DNA of 64,000 nt from assembly GCF_014698475.1 (NCBI RefSeq), contig NZ_JACJTB010000002.1, positions 1 through 64,000 on the forward strand, in the 5' to 3' direction. Position 1 is the first letter of the stretch. Each line of letters begins with the position of its first letter. The position numbers were made by a program, and so were the translations under genes. The notes under the pieces were generated by a model. That model was not told the origin of the DNA. It was given only the letters and a program-made list of their open reading frames with translations, and did no database searches. This stretch comes from Nostoc spongiaeforme FACHB-130 (GTDB lineage Bacteria; Cyanobacteriota; Cyanobacteriia; Cyanobacteriales; Nostocaceae). Shown piece after piece: positions 46,292 to 55,461 of this stretch.

Positions 46292-47902
46292 TTAATATTT
46301 CTCTGGTGGCAAATCTACGCTGTAAACAACTTCGCCTGCTAAATTACGCAGGGATACTGTCATCACTTTGGTAGAGGCATTAATTTTGACTGCGCCAAAA
46401 AATTGCAACCCTTCGCTTGGCGGTCGATTTGCTCTTGTACCCGCAGGTAAGCTTTGAAATACCAACTGTGGGCCGAAGGTATTTTCTAATTGATTTGGCC
46501 CAAATGTACCTGCATTCAGTGGCCCGGCGACGAACTCCCAGAAAGGTTTAAAGTCTTGAAACTGGGCTTTATTAGGGTCGTAGTAATGGGCGGCGGCGTA
46601 ATGAACATCCGCAGTTAACCACACCACATTCTGAATATTTCTGTTTTTGATAAACCGCAGTAAGTCGGCTAATTCTAATTCTCTGCCTAAAGCGGGGCCA
46701 TCGCCATTTGCCCAAGCTTCAAAATCAGTCGCACCATCTCTCACTATCAGCCCTAAAGGCATATCACTGGCAATTACTTTCCAAGTAGCTTTGGATGAAA
46801 GTAATTGTCTTTTTAGCCACTGCACTTGTCTTCTACTTAAGAAATCTGTTGCTGGACTTTGTTCTGGCTGATTATTGGGAGAATTTGGCCCTCGATAGGT
46901 GCGTTCATCCAGCATGAAAATATCGAGCAATGACCCATACTCAAAGGAACGGTAAATTCTGGTTCTTTCTGGATTATCGTAATACTCAATCGGCATATAT
47001 TCCAAAAATGCTTGTCTTGCCCGTTCAGCCAACAAGTTAACATCTTTGACTGTGTAGCGAGCATCACTGCCTACATTACTGAGGATTTCGCCAGGATACC
47101 AGTTATTCGTTACTTCGTGGTCGTCCCACTGCGCTAAGGTTGGCACTTCGGCATTGAATCGCTTGATATTTTCATCCATCAAGTTGTATTGATAGTTACC
47201 ACGAAACTCTGTTAAAGTTTCAGCAACTTTCGATTTTTCTGGTGTGGTGATGTTGCGCCAAATTGTGCCATCATCCAGGGTTACTTGAGATTGAATTGGG
47301 CCATCAGCATAGATGTTATCGCCAGAATGAATGAAAAAGTCTGGCTGGAGTTGGCGCATGGTTTCATAAATTCTCATCCCACCAAAGTCAGGATTTATCC
47401 CCCATCCTTGACCTGCGGTGTCGCCTCCCCAAACAAAGCAGATATCTCGCCCAGATTTAGGAGGTGTACGGAAAGAACCGTTAACTGGGGCGCTGAAAAC
47501 ATTGCGATAGTTTAAATCTTGAAAAATTACCCGATAAAATATCTGTTGATTTTGGGGTAGTTTTCTGAGATTAAGTCGGGCGGTAAAGTCGCTACTTTCT
47601 AAAGCCACAGGCCCAGGGATGCGCCGCACATTGCGAAATGATTCGCTAGTGGAATATTCTACAATCATTCTGGCGGGGCGATCGCTCCGACTCCAAATCA
47701 CCACATTATTTTCGCTAATATCGCCACTCGCTACACCAAAAGGTATGCCAGGACGCATTTTTTCCGCAGTAATAATAGCAGGTGCTTGACCGAAAACAGG
47801 TGATTTAGAGACAATATTTGTCCCAATAATTCCGCCTGCTGTCACTGCTGAACGTACTAAAAATTGGCGACGATTTATCTTTAATGGTTGATTAGATTCC
47901 AT
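46292..47902 (-). CDS. phoD: PhoD-family alkaline phosphatase
   Basis: This 536-residue secreted phosphatase carries a Tat signal with NRRQFLVRSA near residues 10-19, then the PhoD N-terminal fold (FGVASGDISENNVVIWSR). Metal-binding segments include VWGGDTAGQGW, HSGDNIYADGP, QWDDHEVTNNWYPGE and WLTADVHYAAAHYYDP. PhoD hydrolyses phosphate mono- and diesters with calcium and iron, usually under phosphate limitation. No Pho box was identified upstream. Confidence 0.93.
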   Translation of the reverse strand: MESNQPLKINRRQFLVRSAVTAGGIIGTNIVSKSPVFGQAPAIITAEKMRPGIPFGVASGDISENNVVIWSRSDRPARMIVEYSTSESFRNVRRIPGPVALESSDFTARLNLRKLPQNQQIFYRVIFQDLNYRNVFSAPVNGSFRTPPKSGRDICFVWGGDTAGQGWGINPDFGGMRIYETMRQLQPDFFIHSGDNIYADGPIQSQVTLDDGTIWRNITTPEKSKVAETLTEFRGNYQYNLMDENIKRFNAEVPTLAQWDDHEVTNNWYPGEILSNVGSDARYTVKDVNLLAERARQAFLEYMPIEYYDNPERTRIYRSFEYGSLLDIFMLDERTYRGPNSPNNQPEQSPATDFLSRRQVQWLKRQLLSSKATWKVIASDMPLGLIVRDGATDFEAWANGDGPALGRELELADLLRFIKNRNIQNVVWLTADVHYAAAHYYDPNKAQFQDFKPFWEFVAGPLNAGTFGPNQLENTFGPQLVFQSLPAGTRANRPPSEGLQFFGAVKINASTKVMTVSLRNLAGEVVYSVDLPPEKY

Positions 47903-48015
47903 AAAATTCCGTTGTTTTACAGAGGTTTGTAGAAAAATAAATTAAACTATTCATGGAATGTTACAAGTAAATATTGAGTTATCTAAAAGTTAAGAAACTA
48001 TTATGCTATCAAGTC

Positions 48016-48047
48016 AAAAATCCCCGAATTATAAAATAAATCGGGGA
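48016..48047 (-). terminator. Intrinsic terminator of the second AI-2E gene
   Basis: TCCCCGA (48021-48027) and TCGGGGA (48041-48047) form a perfect 7-bp stem. On the minus strand the stem is followed directly by TTTTTG (48016-48020). It lies about 50 bases after the end of the AI-2E transporter gene on that strand. Confidence 0.75.
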
Positions 48048-48096
48048 TATAAAATATCTTGATGGTTGCTGATTGACCTTTTTTGATGTAATTTCC

Positions 48097-49188
48097 CTAA
48101 TTTACTTCCATTGGTGAAGTTTTTACACCATCTTCATTAGTAACAATTTGTTGACTCAATTCTCCGGCTCGCCAACTATCGGCAATATCTTTAATAAAAC
48201 TAGCAAGCGGAATCGCAATTAACAAACCTAAAACGCCGCCTAATTTTGCACCTATAAGTAAGGAAATCACTACCCACACAGGATTTAGACCAGTTAAATT
48301 ACCTAAAATTCTAGGTGCGACAATATTAGAATTAATTTGGTCAAGGGCGACGGCGACACCTAACACTTCCACACCTAACCAAAAGTTTTCTAAAGCTACT
48401 AATAAGCTAACTAATCCAATTCCTATCCCTGTACCAAAGGGAAATAGTGAGAAAAAGCCGATAGCAATCCCAAACAACAAAGCCAGGGGAATGCGGAGGA
48501 GGACAAATGCTAATGTCACCAATACAGCCAACACTGCCCCTAATGTTGCCTGACCGATAAAATAATTTTGAAAATCTTCTCGCAGCAATTGTCTAACTTT
48601 AGTGCCGATATGTTCAGGAAACCATTGATAAATTCCATCCCAGAGTTTTTGACCATTTAAGATTAAATAAATAGTCAAAACTGCGGCAATTAAGATATTA
48701 AGTACAACTCCGATAGTATCAAAGGCAAAACCCAGAATTTTCCCGGTGAATGATTGAAATTGATTGGATAATCTTTCTAACAGTTGTAAGGCTAAACCCC
48801 GCAAATTAATGGGAATTTGTTGGGTAGCTGCCCAACTTTGAAAAGCGTCTAATTGTTCTAAACTAGAATCTATCCATGAGGGCAGAATATTCGCTAGTTC
48901 GTTAAGCTGTTGCAGAATTACTGGTACTAAGGTGATACCAACACCTCCCAGAATCACTACGGCTGACAGCAAAACTCCGACAATTGCCAAGTAACGGGGT
49001 ACACCGCGTTTTTGAAAGAACTGGATGGGGTAGTTTAAGACAAATGCTAACAAGATAGCGATCGCAACTACACTCACCAAGGGTTGAAAATACTTGACAA
49101 CCTGGATTAATAACCAACCGTTGAGAATGACTAGCGGAAACGCCAAGCCATAACTTAACCATCGTGGTAGTTTATTTGCTGATTGCAT
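48097..49188 (-). CDS. AI-2E family transporter (second copy)
   Basis: This 363-residue membrane protein has the same layout as the gene at 40800: about eight helices, a periplasmic amphipathic region and the C-terminal motif DQINSNIVAPRILGNLTGLNP. The two are clearly diverged, so this is an old duplication or separate lineage rather than a recent repeat. An intrinsic terminator follows it. Substrate unknown. Confidence 0.88.
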   Translation of the reverse strand: MQSANKLPRWLSYGLAFPLVILNGWLLIQVVKYFQPLVSVVAIAILLAFVLNYPIQFFQKRGVPRYLAIVGVLLSAVVILGGVGITLVPVILQQLNELANILPSWIDSSLEQLDAFQSWAATQQIPINLRGLALQLLERLSNQFQSFTGKILGFAFDTIGVVLNILIAAVLTIYLILNGQKLWDGIYQWFPEHIGTKVRQLLREDFQNYFIGQATLGAVLAVLVTLAFVLLRIPLALLFGIAIGFFSLFPFGTGIGIGLVSLLVALENFWLGVEVLGVAVALDQINSNIVAPRILGNLTGLNPVWVVISLLIGAKLGGVLGLLIAIPLASFIKDIADSWRAGELSQQIVTNEDGVKTSPMEVN

Positions 49189-49296
49189 GAGAGTGACTTC
49201 ACCACAATTCTTTTGTTTATTGTGGCATCAGATGGCTGTGTGTGAAGGAATTTGGGCGTGTTTTCCAACTACAGCCACAACAAAATACAGACAATA

Positions 49297-51519
49297 TTAT
49301 TCTGACTGTCTTGGTGGATCTTGGTGCATCAGGGGGCGTAACCCGTTTAACCCAGCCGCAATTGCTGAACCATTGTGAATAATTGTCGCGGCTAAAGGAT
49401 GTAACCCGAAGGTTGTGGCTAATCCCAAGGCAGCTAAATTGGGAACGACAGCTAAACCGATATTTTGTTTAATGACTGCTTTGGTTTGCCGAGCGATCGC
49501 TATTGCTGCTAAAAAACTGCTGAGGTTATCATCCATCAGGACAACATCGGCGGTTTCTCTGGCTACCTCAGAACCACCACTAAAGGAAATTGCCACATCA
49601 GCATAAGCTAAAGCCACAGAATCATTTAAACCATCCCCAGTAAAGGCGACTGTTTTCCCTGATTGGCGTAATTTTTGGATAATTTCGGCTTTTTGGGCGG
49701 GAAATGCTTCAGCATGAACTTGCGATAGAGGCAGATGCAGTTCTTCAGCCACAGCTACAGCCCTTTGCTGATTATCTCCAGTCAGCAGATAAATTTCCAT
49801 ACCATATTGGGTTTGCAGTTGCTCAATCACATCTGCACTTTCAGCACGCAGTGGGTCTGTATAATAAATTACGCCTTGAAATTCTTGATTAACTGCCACA
49901 TACAACAAAGAATCATGGGCAGAAATGCGGCAATTTAAATGGTGTGGACAATCTGTATTGTTGCAGCGATGTGGCTCATAAAGACAATCGAGGATAACAC
50001 CGCACTGACGCAAAAAGCGATCGCTCCCCACCATAACTTGCTCACCATCAATTTCGGCGCGGACACCCAAACCAATTTCATAAACAAATTCTTGGCGGGG
50101 CAGAATTTCTATTCCCTGTTGTTGTGCATATTTAACTACGGCGGCGGCGACTGGGTGCGTGAGGCGTTGTTCGGTAGCAGCAGCTAAGGCTAACATTCTC
50201 ATAGTAGGCATTTTCCCCGCCACGGTTTCAACTTCGACAACTTCAATATCACCTTTAGTCAAAGTGCCTGTTTTATCAAATACTAAGGTGTCTATCTCTG
50301 CCAATTTTTCTAAAGCACTACCACTGCGAATCAACACACCATGTCTAGTGGCGTGATGCAAGGCTGCTAAGAAAGTGGTGGGTAGAGAAACACGAATCCC
50401 GGTAACAAAATCAAGGGTGAGGATAGATGCAGCCATGGCGGGGTTACGGGTGGTAGCAAATACCAAGCCAGCAAAAATCAAAGCTGGCAATACGGCTTTA
50501 TCTGCAATGTTGGCGGCATAATTGCCCATCCTTGTATCGTGAACTGGGGCTTTCTGCACTAACTCAATACTTGCACCGGCGCGAGTTGCTGCACCTATGC
50601 GTTCCGCTTGGATGTAAATTTCCCCTTCCCGCACTAAGGTAGAAGCGTAAACGGCTTGTCCTGGCTGGCGCACAACCGGCATTGATTCACCAGTTAATTT
50701 TTGTTGGTCGATTAACGCTGTGCCGTGCAGAATTTGTCCATCTACGGGGATTTGTTCACCAGGATAAACGATTACTGTGTCTTTTGGCTGGACTTTTGTA
50801 GCGAGGATGCGTTGTTTATGTCCGTCTGGTTGTTCTACCCAAGCGAAATGTCCTAAAGAATCGAGTAAATCGGCGGCGTGATTTTCGGTAATGCGTGCAG
50901 TGCGATCGCGGATCATATCGCCAATTTCATGCAGAGTCATCACCAAAGCTGGTGTTAACAAATTTCCTTGGGCAGAAGTGAGGGCGATCGCTATAAAATC
51001 TAGGCAATCTATATTTAACTTGCGTTTTTGCGTAATACTGACGTAAGCACGTTTTGCAATTGGTAAAGCTGCTAGTGCCACAGTCGCCCCAATTATCAAT
51101 CTCGGAATAGGAAACCCTAAACCCAATAAAGCTAAAACAGTCGCAAAAGCTGGCAACTTCACACCATCATTATCTACTTCTGCTACTTTTTGACTTTGAA
51201 TTTGGGAATTTTGACTTTGCCTCGCCTCAATTAACAAACCAACTAAATCCGCTTGTATGAATTCGTGATTCCGGTTGACTAATTGATAGCTAATCGCAAC
51301 AGAACTACAAGCGCAACTAATTCTAACTTGTAAAACCCGACTATCAGCTTCTAGTAAATCTTGTAGGCGTTGAGCATAATTAGGTTCGTGGTTTAACAGA
51401 GGAATCCGAAATCGAATTCTGCCAGGAATTTTATGTACTATCTGATACTCAATTTCTGTAGCGATTTTTGCTTCCTGAGCCACTCGCTTAGTAATAACTG
51501 GTTTGGTGGCGATAGTCAT
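49297..51519 (-). CDS. P-type metal ATPase lacking the CPC motif
   Basis: This 740-residue P-type ATPase has an N-terminal HMA-like domain without CxxC (HKIPGRIRFRIPLLN), TGES, the phosphorylated Asp415 in DKTGTLT, HPVAAAVV and TGDGLNDSVALAYADVAI. The membrane CPC motif that defines most heavy metal pumps is replaced by Phe-Val-Thr (371-373, in LDFVTGIRVSLPT). The nucleotide domain carries a Cys/His insertion near 510-530 (CNNTDCPHHLNC). It should export or import a metal ion, but the ion cannot be predicted by the usual rules. Confidence 0.88.
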   Translation of the reverse strand: MTIATKPVITKRVAQEAKIATEIEYQIVHKIPGRIRFRIPLLNHEPNYAQRLQDLLEADSRVLQVRISCACSSVAISYQLVNRNHEFIQADLVGLLIEARQSQNSQIQSQKVAEVDNDGVKLPAFATVLALLGLGFPIPRLIIGATVALAALPIAKRAYVSITQKRKLNIDCLDFIAIALTSAQGNLLTPALVMTLHEIGDMIRDRTARITENHAADLLDSLGHFAWVEQPDGHKQRILATKVQPKDTVIVYPGEQIPVDGQILHGTALIDQQKLTGESMPVVRQPGQAVYASTLVREGEIYIQAERIGAATRAGASIELVQKAPVHDTRMGNYAANIADKAVLPALIFAGLVFATTRNPAMAASILTLDFVTGIRVSLPTTFLAALHHATRHGVLIRSGSALEKLAEIDTLVFDKTGTLTKGDIEVVEVETVAGKMPTMRMLALAAATEQRLTHPVAAAVVKYAQQQGIEILPRQEFVYEIGLGVRAEIDGEQVMVGSDRFLRQCGVILDCLYEPHRCNNTDCPHHLNCRISAHDSLLYVAVNQEFQGVIYYTDPLRAESADVIEQLQTQYGMEIYLLTGDNQQRAVAVAEELHLPLSQVHAEAFPAQKAEIIQKLRQSGKTVAFTGDGLNDSVALAYADVAISFSGGSEVARETADVVLMDDNLSSFLAAIAIARQTKAVIKQNIGLAVVPNLAALGLATTFGLHPLAATIIHNGSAIAAGLNGLRPLMHQDPPRQSE

Positions 51520-51547
51520 GATTGCCCCTTAGTGATGTTGTGGCGAT

Positions 51548-51748
51548 GTGTTTAGTGGGAATATTCAAGCTTATAGCTTCATGTTGTTTTGTCTGCTGTA
51601 TACACCTTGTTTAGCAACGGTGGCGACTATTCAGAGCGAGTCTAAAAGTATGAGGTTTACTTTGGTTGCGATCGCTTACGGGTTAGGATTAGCCTGGGTC
51701 GTGAGTACGTTCTTTTATCAAGGTGCAAGATTATTGGGTTTGAGTTAG
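51548..51748 (+). pseudogene. feoB: FeoB ferrous iron transporter, C-terminal remnant
   Basis: This 66-codon frame reads like the last membrane helices of FeoB: IQAYSFMLFCLLYTPCLATV and then FTLVAIAYGLGLAWVVSTFFYQGARLLG. The rest of FeoB (GTPase domain and other helices) is absent, and the upstream 28 bases lead straight into the divergent ATPase gene. It is probably a deletion remnant, though expression as a small membrane protein cannot be excluded. The stop codon lies in the end of a MITE-like element. Confidence 0.75.
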
Positions 51749-51857
51749 TAGGGTTTTTTAATGAAATGTAACGCACCATTCAATCAGGTGCGTTACGGCT
51801 AAATTTATCATCTCTGATACACTCAAGTCTTGGAATTGCCGTAACACACCCTACTAA
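51745..51857. mobile_element. MITE-like element with TTAGTAGGGT ends
   Basis: Ends TTAGTAGGGT (51745-51754) and ACCCTACTAA (51848-51857) are perfect inverted copies. Inside, GTAACGCACC (51768-51777) and GGTGCGTTAC (51787-51796) form a 10-bp hairpin. It lies between the feoB remnant and cobB and may also act as a terminator between them. Confidence 0.7.
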
Positions 51858-51873
51858 ACTTCAATTTAATCTT

Positions 51874-53277
51874 CTAACTTTTACATTGTTGAATAAATCG
51901 CTGGGGAATTTCTGTACTAGCGCCCCAGTGTAAATGTATGTATGAAGCGTGAAGATTAATCGGTAAATTCCAGCCTTCAAAGCCAGTATTTTCATCGCAA
52001 TCATAGCGGTAAGTATCAAACAATGGTTGATGGGAATTAGCTTTTAAAGTTGAGCGATGAAATTCATGTCCGTAAACATTTGTTCCGGCATTTACTAATA
52101 AACCATCTTGTAACGCTACGGCTCGACGATACCCCAATGTTAAACGTTTATCCATACAAGCAGATGTGGGAATTATCCCCACCATTGGGTAAGATTTACC
52201 CTCAAAATCAATAATTTCTTGACACAAATACATCAAGCCACCACATTCAGCAATTGTTGGCATTCCTTGGAGAATTGCTGTTTTTACTGCCTGCAAAACA
52301 TGGGTATTTTTAGTTAATTGTTGAGCAAATACTTCTGGGAAACCGCCACCAAAATACATTCCTTGAATATTAGGCGGTAATTCTGCATCTTCTAAAGGAC
52401 TCCAAAAAACTAACTCTGCACCTAATTTTTGCAATAAATCGAGATTATCTTGATAATAAAAATTAAAAGCGCGATCGCACGCAACCGCAACTCTGACTTT
52501 ACTGAGTGCTGAGTGCTGAGTGCTGAGTGCTGAGTATTGAGTGCTGAGTTTTGAGTGCTGAGTTTTGAGTGCTGAGTTTTGAGTTTTGAGTAAATGTAGT
52601 AAACTTTGCCAGTCAAAGCAAGCATCACCTAAATCTGCGAGACGTTCTATAACTGCATCTAATTCGCTGAGTTCTGCTGTGGGGACTAAACCAAGATGGC
52701 GGTCAGGAATTGTAATATTATCTTGACGACGCAGTACACCGAGAATCGGCAATTGTAGAGATTTTAGAGCATCTTTGAGTAAGGAAAGATGGCGATCGCT
52801 CCCCACGCGATTCAGCACTAAACCAGCTATTTTAATTTTAGGGTCAAAGGTACAATAACCGTGAGCGATCGCAGCTACAGAACCCGATAACCGACTGCAA
52901 TCAATTACCAACACCACAGGTAAATCGAGTAACTGTGCAATATGCGCTGTACTAGCAAAAGTGAATGGATGTAAAGTATTTTCTTCTCGACTCCCGATTC
53001 CATCAAACAACCCCATCACTCCTTCCACCAAAGCATATTCACTTGCTTGGCTGTGATGGCGAAAACATTGCTGAACGTAAGCTTCACTAGTCAGCACTGG
53101 GTCTAAGTTACGACAAGCAAGACTAGTCACATACCGATGAAACATTGGGTCAATGTAGTCTGGCCCGACCTTGAAAGATTGTACTTGACCACCACGACGG
53201 CATAAAGATGCTAAAAGGGTGAGTGTGACTGTTGTCTTACCCACCCCACTACGTTCACCTGCAATTACTAAAGCCAT
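51874..53277 (-). CDS. cobB: Cobyrinic acid a,c-diamide synthase CobB/CbiA
   Basis: This 467-residue enzyme amidates cobyrinic acid at the a and c side chains, upstream of CobQ in cobamide synthesis. The P-loop IAGERSGVGKTTVT starts the N-terminal domain, with KVGPDYIDPMFH next. The C-terminal amidotransferase domain has the nucleophile Cys in PTIAECGGLMYL. Between the domains (about residues 230-259) a translated heptamer repeat gives a low-complexity stretch with repeated TQHSALS. cobQ lies 47 kb away, not in one operon. Confidence 0.94.
   Translation of the reverse strand: MALVIAGERSGVGKTTVTLTLLASLCRRGGQVQSFKVGPDYIDPMFHRYVTSLACRNLDPVLTSEAYVQQCFRHHSQASEYALVEGVMGLFDGIGSREENTLHPFTFASTAHIAQLLDLPVVLVIDCSRLSGSVAAIAHGYCTFDPKIKIAGLVLNRVGSDRHLSLLKDALKSLQLPILGVLRRQDNITIPDRHLGLVPTAELSELDAVIERLADLGDACFDWQSLLHLLKTQNSALKTQHSKLSTQYSALSTQHSALSKVRVAVACDRAFNFYYQDNLDLLQKLGAELVFWSPLEDAELPPNIQGMYFGGGFPEVFAQQLTKNTHVLQAVKTAILQGMPTIAECGGLMYLCQEIIDFEGKSYPMVGIIPTSACMDKRLTLGYRRAVALQDGLLVNAGTNVYGHEFHRSTLKANSHQPLFDTYRYDCDENTGFEGWNLPINLHASYIHLHWGASTEIPQRFIQQCKS
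52502..52590. repeat. STRR array inside cobB (TGAGTGC units)
   Basis: The plus strand shows TGAGTGC repeated in near-perfect heptamers with TGAGTTT variants over about 89 bases, wholly inside cobB. Three seven-base units equal seven codons, so the array keeps the frame while cycling through the three frames. The same unit appears between pepA and plsX (36670-36723). Confidence 0.85.
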
Positions 53278-54001
53278 TGAAAAAAACTACTGTGTACTAT
53301 AGTTTAACTTGCGATCGTACTGTTTTTATCAATATTTAAAAGCGTTTATTATAAAATTCAGCATAAGCTAAAATTAGCCAAATCAGGCAGAAACAGCCAA
53401 GCATACTTGAAATTTTCCTTTGGGCTGACCTCTTTCTGGTGTCAACAGAGGTTAGTTGCAGAAATATTTATGCTCAAAGATGTATTGACAAAATTTACTT
53501 ACTCGTGTGTTACAGATGAGGCGCAAAAAACCTTTTTTGGTATAGTCGCTCCTTATTTCTTATATTATTAGGAACTACGCAAAAAACTTCTCAAGCTCTC
53601 ATTTCTCTGTGAACTTTGCGTTTTTGTTGAGCAATTTTCCGTAGCTTGTACGTAAGTCTTAATTATTTTTAGAAAAATTTTATTGAATATTGCCCAAGCT
53701 TCACATTAGCAATATCTATTTAGCAATGTAGGTCGGTTATCAATGAGAGATGTTGTGTTGTGATGTAACAGATATGCGATTAAATATAGAGTTACCAAAC
53801 AGACTCTTCTTATATTGATAGTAATTCTCTTGTTAGGTAACAGGAAAGTTTTGGAACACTACTAGTAATGATAGTAGTGGTCACACCACTGTAATCGCTG
53901 ATCCATTACTGTTGATATCCAAAACATTATTCTCTCTACGTTTCCGTTAAATTATTTGTCCATTAGACAGAAAATATTTCATAATCTACCGTAATTAAAA
54001 T
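53278..54001. other. Long intergenic region before the M50 protease gene
   Basis: About 724 AT-rich bases. Bases 53574-53657 are a MITE-like element listed separately. No reading frame on either strand looks real. The remaining sequence probably contains the promoter of the 54002-60985 cluster, but no convincing boxes were found. Confidence 0.4.
53574..53657. mobile_element. MITE-like element, ACTTACGCA family (copy 2)
   Basis: It begins AACTACGCAAAAAACTTCTC and ends TACGTAAGT. The internal TCATTTCTCTGTGAACTTTG closely matches the element at 26655-26739. The inverted ends are less perfect than in copy 1, so this copy is probably older. Confidence 0.6.
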
Positions 54002-55414
54002 ATGAATTTAGAAGAAAATTCAAACTTAAGTCTAGCAGACTGTCAAACTTTAGTTTGCCCAAATCTGAAAATTCACTGGCAAATACTTCCTGTAGTTGAT
54101 TCTGATAAAGTGTTTTTACAAGCAATTAAAACAGACAAAAAACTTCTATTTTCAGCAACCGAAGGATACGCCCTAAAGCATTTTGATGGAACCTGGACAG
54201 TCAAACAAGTTCAGAAAAAGTGTCAGCAAAAGTTTGGAGAATCAATTGACTCTAATTTTATTATGCAGCTATTGAACAAATTAGCTGATTTGCAAGTATT
54301 GGCAATCCCTAAAAAGCATAATATCAACAATTTAACTACCAATTCACAAACTACTAAAGCTATAAAATTATATCGACTTAAATCTGCTGTGCAGTGGATA
54401 TGGCACACAGATGGATATTGGTTAATAAGGTTGCAAAACACAGATAATCTTGCTTATTTCCAAGTCAGTAACTATGATAAAAACCTGATTATACAATTAA
54501 GTAAGCTGCCAGTAGAGACTATTATCGCTAAATATAAAATCAACCCTCAGTATCTACAAGAACTCTTGCAACGTTTAGCATTAAAGGGAATGTTAGAAGG
54601 TATTGAGCCACCAAAATATCAAAAAAAATTCAGTTTACTACAAATACTCTATTTTAAGTTTCGTCTCTTTAATCCAGATAATTGGCTTAATGTAAATATT
54701 AATAAATTTAGGTTTATTTTCACAGCTGAATTTTGTTTTTTATTATGTCTATTTTTGGGTTTCACTACTGTCATTGCCTTTGCCAGACAAGAAACAATTT
54801 ATAATTTTGGACAGGAATTATGGAAGAGTCAAGGTTTTAGTTTAATAATTCCTTTTGCTCTACTGATGATGTTCGTAGTATCTATTCACGAACTAGGTCA
54901 TGCTTTCACATTGAAACATTATAAAGGTGTTGTTTTAGATATAGGTCTAATGTTTATTTGTTTATTACCAGGAGCATACACCAATACCACTGATGCTTAT
55001 GGCTTAGTTAAACGTAAACAACGTGCTTTGGTAATGGCAGCAGGCGTAATTTGTCAAGTAGTTATATGGGGAATTGCATTGTGTTTATGGAGTATATCAC
55101 CACCAGTAAATTGGTTTTATATAGCTACCTATTTATTAATGTTGGCAGCCCAATTTACCTTAGTTATTAATCTCAATCCACTGAATAAATTCGATGGTTA
55201 TTACTTACTAGAGGCAATGACAGGAATTAATCATTTACGTCAAAGATCATTTGCATATTACGCTCAACTATGGCGAAGAGAGCCTAGTCAAGAACGAACT
55301 GAAGACATAGAAATTCTAGTAGTTTATGCTCCTGCTTGTTTACTGTATATCACCTGGCTTGTTATTAACCTATTTTTCTGGATTTGGCATTTGTATACGC
55401 CATTTTTCCAGTAA
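54002..55414 (+). CDS. M50-type membrane metalloprotease with PqqD-like N-terminus
   Basis: This 470-residue protein has an N-terminal soluble region (1-215) whose segments LLFSATEGYALKHFDGTWTV and KQVQKKCQQKF resemble PqqD/RRE peptide-binding domains. About six membrane helices follow. The zinc site is HELGH (296-300) with the distal Asp398 in NKFDGYYLLEA, the M50 (site-2 protease) layout. Relatives are annotated as putative peptide zinc metalloproteases and sit with peptide or protein export genes. It is followed by a small membrane protein and a giant protein in the same direction, its likely partners or substrate. Confidence 0.85.
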   Translation: MNLEENSNLSLADCQTLVCPNLKIHWQILPVVDSDKVFLQAIKTDKKLLFSATEGYALKHFDGTWTVKQVQKKCQQKFGESIDSNFIMQLLNKLADLQVLAIPKKHNINNLTTNSQTTKAIKLYRLKSAVQWIWHTDGYWLIRLQNTDNLAYFQVSNYDKNLIIQLSKLPVETIIAKYKINPQYLQELLQRLALKGMLEGIEPPKYQKKFSLLQILYFKFRLFNPDNWLNVNINKFRFIFTAEFCFLLCLFLGFTTVIAFARQETIYNFGQELWKSQGFSLIIPFALLMMFVVSIHELGHAFTLKHYKGVVLDIGLMFICLLPGAYTNTTDAYGLVKRKQRALVMAAGVICQVVIWGIALCLWSISPPVNWFYIATYLLMLAAQFTLVINLNPLNKFDGYYLLEAMTGINHLRQRSFAYYAQLWRREPSQERTEDIEILVVYAPACLLYITWLVINLFFWIWHLYTPFFQ

Positions 55415-55461
55415 TTTAGTTCAATTTTCTTGAAAAAAATATCATAGGAAAGTAGAAGATA

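Noticed and set aside
40800-49188. Recent segmental duplication carrying the two AI-2E transporter genes
   Set aside because: The two proteins share only family-level motifs and lie on opposite strands with different neighbours, so this is not a recent duplication.
52502-52590. CRISPR-like array
   Set aside because: The repeats are contiguous 7-base units without spacers, inside cobB. No cas genes are present anywhere in the window.
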